This document shows, in pieces, positions 61,906 through 64,000 of a DNA stretch of 64,000 nt. The first letter of the stretch is position 1. Every line of letters begins with the position of its first letter. Both the position numbers and the translations under genes were made by a program. The notes beneath the pieces are model-generated. The model was not told the origin of the DNA and did no database searches. It saw only the letters and a list, made by a program, of their open reading frames with translations. The stretch is from Chondrus crispus (Eukaryota > Rhodophyta > Florideophyceae > Gigartinales > Gigartinaceae), in NCBI RefSeq assembly GCF_000350225.1, contig NW_005178653.1, positions 288,172 through 352,171 of the forward strand, given 5' to 3'.

Positions 61906-64000
61906 AAAATGCATCATAGCAAGTAGGGAGTCTTGGATGATTTGGCAATGAGCGAGAAACTGCAAGACTCCTGTTTTCGTCATTCGAACACCAGCGACTT
62001 GAATTTCTCGGTCTTGGCCAGAGGAAGCAGTAGAGGTAGGGGATGGGCCAAGACCGGATGCCTCATCTTGTGTAGGAACCCTGCGCGGAAAGGAACATGT
62101 GGGGTGGACGCAAGGTGTGCGATGGAGGTAATCGGACGATGGATTCATTAGAGCATGTAGGAGATGGGCAACGTTGGCCTGCACCCAGGAAGCGTGGTGA
62201 GTGAGGGAGGAGAGAAAGGAAAAGCCAGGAGCGCGGTTCGTGGGGTCGTCACGCAGAGATAAAACGAGTCGTTGGAAATCAGGAGGAAGCTCGGCCCCCA
62301 GAAGACAGTGTTCGTAGAAGAACTTGTCGAAAGTCTTGTGTTGGTTTGTGATGATCGTCCCCAAAAGAGGCATGGAGAGGTGGTGAGATTTGATGATTCC
62401 ACAAGGGTGTTGCTTGTGAATGGCACAGACGGCGAAAGAGATTGGACCTTCCTCATGTTTTATGATTCGCATGATGACATCCAAAGTTTTTCGTATGAAT
62501 GTAGCGGCAGTGTTGGCATCTTGATCGACGGTTGCGATGATGGCAGCAGCTGGATCTTGGTGGTTCTCGTTGAGATGGGCGGCCGGAAGGGGCGTTTCTG
62601 CTACTCGGCGTAGTTCTTGAATCGCTGTCACGGAAACAGCGTATTGGAGGGCGGCAAGAATGTGACTCATGTCACCGGCTTCGGCGAGTCTGAGGGTCGG
62701 GGAAGTCTCGGCGAAGAGTGGGGCGGAACTTGCAACGACGGTAGCGGCGACAACAAAATTACGAACGGCCAAGTTGGTGAGGAGGTCGACATGCCTGAGC
62801 CGGACGAGGAGCAAGCTTTTCATGGCATCGTGAAGGCGACTGTGTAAGGCGTGGGAGAGAGTTTCACCTGGGGTCTCGTGGAGAGATGTGCGATTGAGCT
62901 CATGAAAGAAGGCGTCGATCACGACGGAAGTCTGTTCATTACGGGAAAAGTCGGCGTCCCGTGTCTGATGAGTGAAGAAGAGGAGGCGGGCAACATGACT
63001 AGCATATCTTCGTTCTGCGACGGATTGAACCCGTCGGAAGGGCGTAGTGCCGTGGAGGTTTATCGCTTGACGAAATCCATGCGTGACGTCCCTGACGACC
63101 TTGGCGATACTTTGAAAGTATAGATGGACGCAGGTTGCAACCGTGGATAAAGTTGCTTGAACGTCCTCCGTCGTGACGGCACCCGTGAGTTGAGCTGCCT
63201 TCTCACGGCGTAAAGGCAGAGCGTCGAGGGCTTCATCAAAGTCGGTGATCGACAGGAATGTGTTGCGGAGGGCGATGCCGGAGTCTGCGTCATTTTCCTC
63301 CAATTCGGTATGAGATCGTCGACCCGGGGCCAGGTCCGAACTGGAACACGTTAGACGGGCCAGTACGTCGGCGGCACATTTGTGGAGCTCATAAGACGGG
63401 GAGTTGGGGTCTGGAGTGATGAGGTCTAGAGTTGAGTCGGTTGTTGTGTCCATGCGGAGGGGTGACGACACCGGGGCGGATTGGATGGGATCTTCTTCTT
63501 CTGAGTCAGGAATGCCGACGGGGACTTGGGAGACGGTGACCATTTCCCCGATTGGCTCTTCGGCCGTAACGGGAAAGTATTTGGTCTTGGCACCACTAAA
63601 CAGAGACTGGGCGCGAACAGCACCGCGGCCAATGATTTGATCAACCTCGGTCGGCGAGGGGTTTCCGGGTGCATCAGGCGGGTGGACGGAGTTCATATGT
63701 TGTCGAAGCCGTTTCGGGGTGCCCTTGGAGAGCTTGCAAAGAGGACAGAAGTAGACTAATTTGCAAGTGAATCCTTGAAGCGGGGGAGGCTCTTGATCGG
63801 AAGAGTGATTGCCGGATCGGGGAGGAATTGGGGAGCCTGCAGGTAGTCGGAAAGGAGCGGAGAATCGGAAATAGAGGTACGGTGGAAGGAGAGGGCTTCT
63901 TCTGCGAGTCTAGAGCGCTGTGCGGCCTGGGGAGTAGGGATGTTGTGAACGTGGCGCAAGTGGTCGCTGAAGGCCCTTGCGCTGGGGGACCCGCTCTTGC
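61906..64000 (-). pseudogene. RecQ locus part 1: C2H2 fingers and unknown domain
   Basis: At the right edge one frame reads ARAFSDHLRHVHNI, the His half of a C2H2 finger whose Cys pair is off the window. After a frame change near the G5 run 63782-63786 a complete finger follows, CPLCKLSKGTPKRLRQHMNSVH (CX2CX12HX4H), written here as positions 63741-63676 with Cys, Cys, His, His. The frame is then open for over 600 residues to 61906, Ala- and Leu-rich and helical (ALRNTFLSITDFDEALDAL, VVAATVVASSAPLFAE). A late segment has CVHPTCSFPRR, another Cys pair. The ATG at 63694-63696 lies inside the finger, so it is not the start. Paired C2H2 fingers before a recombinase-like domain fit a DNA-binding role; the middle domain is unrecognised. 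Confidence 0.7.

Larger units (their letters stand above)
58450..64000 (-). pseudogene. Zinc finger, tyrosine-recombinase-like, RecQ helicase and zinc-cluster gene, broken and 5'-truncated by window
   Basis: Minus-strand pieces line up in one direction as a single coding sequence of more than 1800 codons. They are C2H2 fingers, a long unknown domain, a tyrosine-recombinase-like domain, a RecQ-type helicase with its C-terminal zinc region, and a Cys/His-cluster tail. Known relatives are large fungal proteins with C2H2, a G-x-P-x-R-x-T-E recombinase-like segment and RecQ helicase domains, including telomere-linked helicases (recalled, not searched). Frame changes lie at homopolymers 63782-63786 (G5), 61906-61909 (A4) and 60169-60172 (T4), and one TAG at 59593-59595 interrupts an otherwise continuous frame. 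The gene is either a decaying element copy or an intact gene with sequencing indels. It is followed by the 26-bp satellite and block A, like every unit of the tandem array. The four parts are described separately. Confidence 0.8.

Noticed and set aside
56975-64000. Fungal origin of the window, because RecQ/recombinase fusions are known from fungi
   Set aside because: The plant-type SPPA gene argues for a photosynthetic host. A fungal origin cannot be fully excluded from this window alone.
1-64000. Telomere repeats, tRNA or rRNA genes
   Set aside because: None seen by eye on either strand; the subtelomeric idea rests only on analogy with other RecQ repeat families.

Overview
The window looks like nuclear DNA of a photosynthetic eukaryote, most probably a red alga (inference). 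It carries a gene resembling the plant and algal chloroplast signal peptide peptidase SPPA, the host-like genes show no obvious introns, and most of the sequence is LTR retrotransposons, DNA-transposon relics and tandem repeats. There are no bacterial operons, rRNA or tRNA genes, CRISPR arrays or telomere repeats.

Layout. (1) 1-8905: minus-strand Ty3/gypsy chromodomain element with gag, PR-RT-RNase H, a broken integrase-chromodomain region and the 5' LTR; the 3' LTR lies off the left edge. (2) 8906-27877: five near-identical tandem units of 3.6-4.1 kb. Each holds a 26-bp minisatellite, a solo LTR with a 5-bp target duplication, the 3' end of a zinc-cluster coding sequence (minus strand), a 51-bp repeat and a conserved non-coding block. 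(3) 27884-28677 and 39358-40155: two copies of a segment encoding a 202-aa predicted secreted protein. (4) 29083-35054: a small TIR transposon containing a complete chromodomain gypsy element (29574-34624) with identical LTRs. (5) 35363-36427: a three-TM membrane protein. (6) 36428-45940: gene-poor, with two TIR elements, a ribosomal protein L5 fragment and a possible RGP1-like fragment. (7) 46055-48117: an SPPA gene with one frameshift and one nonsense codon. (8) 49765-56552: a membrane-protein gene split by a complete Ty1/copia element, whose left LTR is itself split by a MITE. (9) 56975-64000: a conserved non-coding block, a 26-bp minisatellite, and a broken minus-strand gene that joins C2H2 zinc fingers, a tyrosine-recombinase-like domain, a RecQ-type helicase and a C-terminal zinc cluster. 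The 5' end of this gene is off the right edge.

The most interesting result links regions 2 and 9. The tandem units have the same order and orientation as the 3' end of the RecQ/recombinase locus: conserved block, 26-bp minisatellite, then the zinc-cluster 3' end. The 19-kb array is therefore an amplified terminal fragment of the same element family. This recalls subtelomeric helicase repeats such as yeast Y' and fungal telomere-linked helicases, but here with a recombinase-like domain and a characteristic 26-bp satellite.

Several reading-frame breaks (gypsy-1 integrase, SPPA, three in the RecQ gene) fall in runs of 4-5 identical bases, so sequencing indels must be excluded before these genes are called dead.
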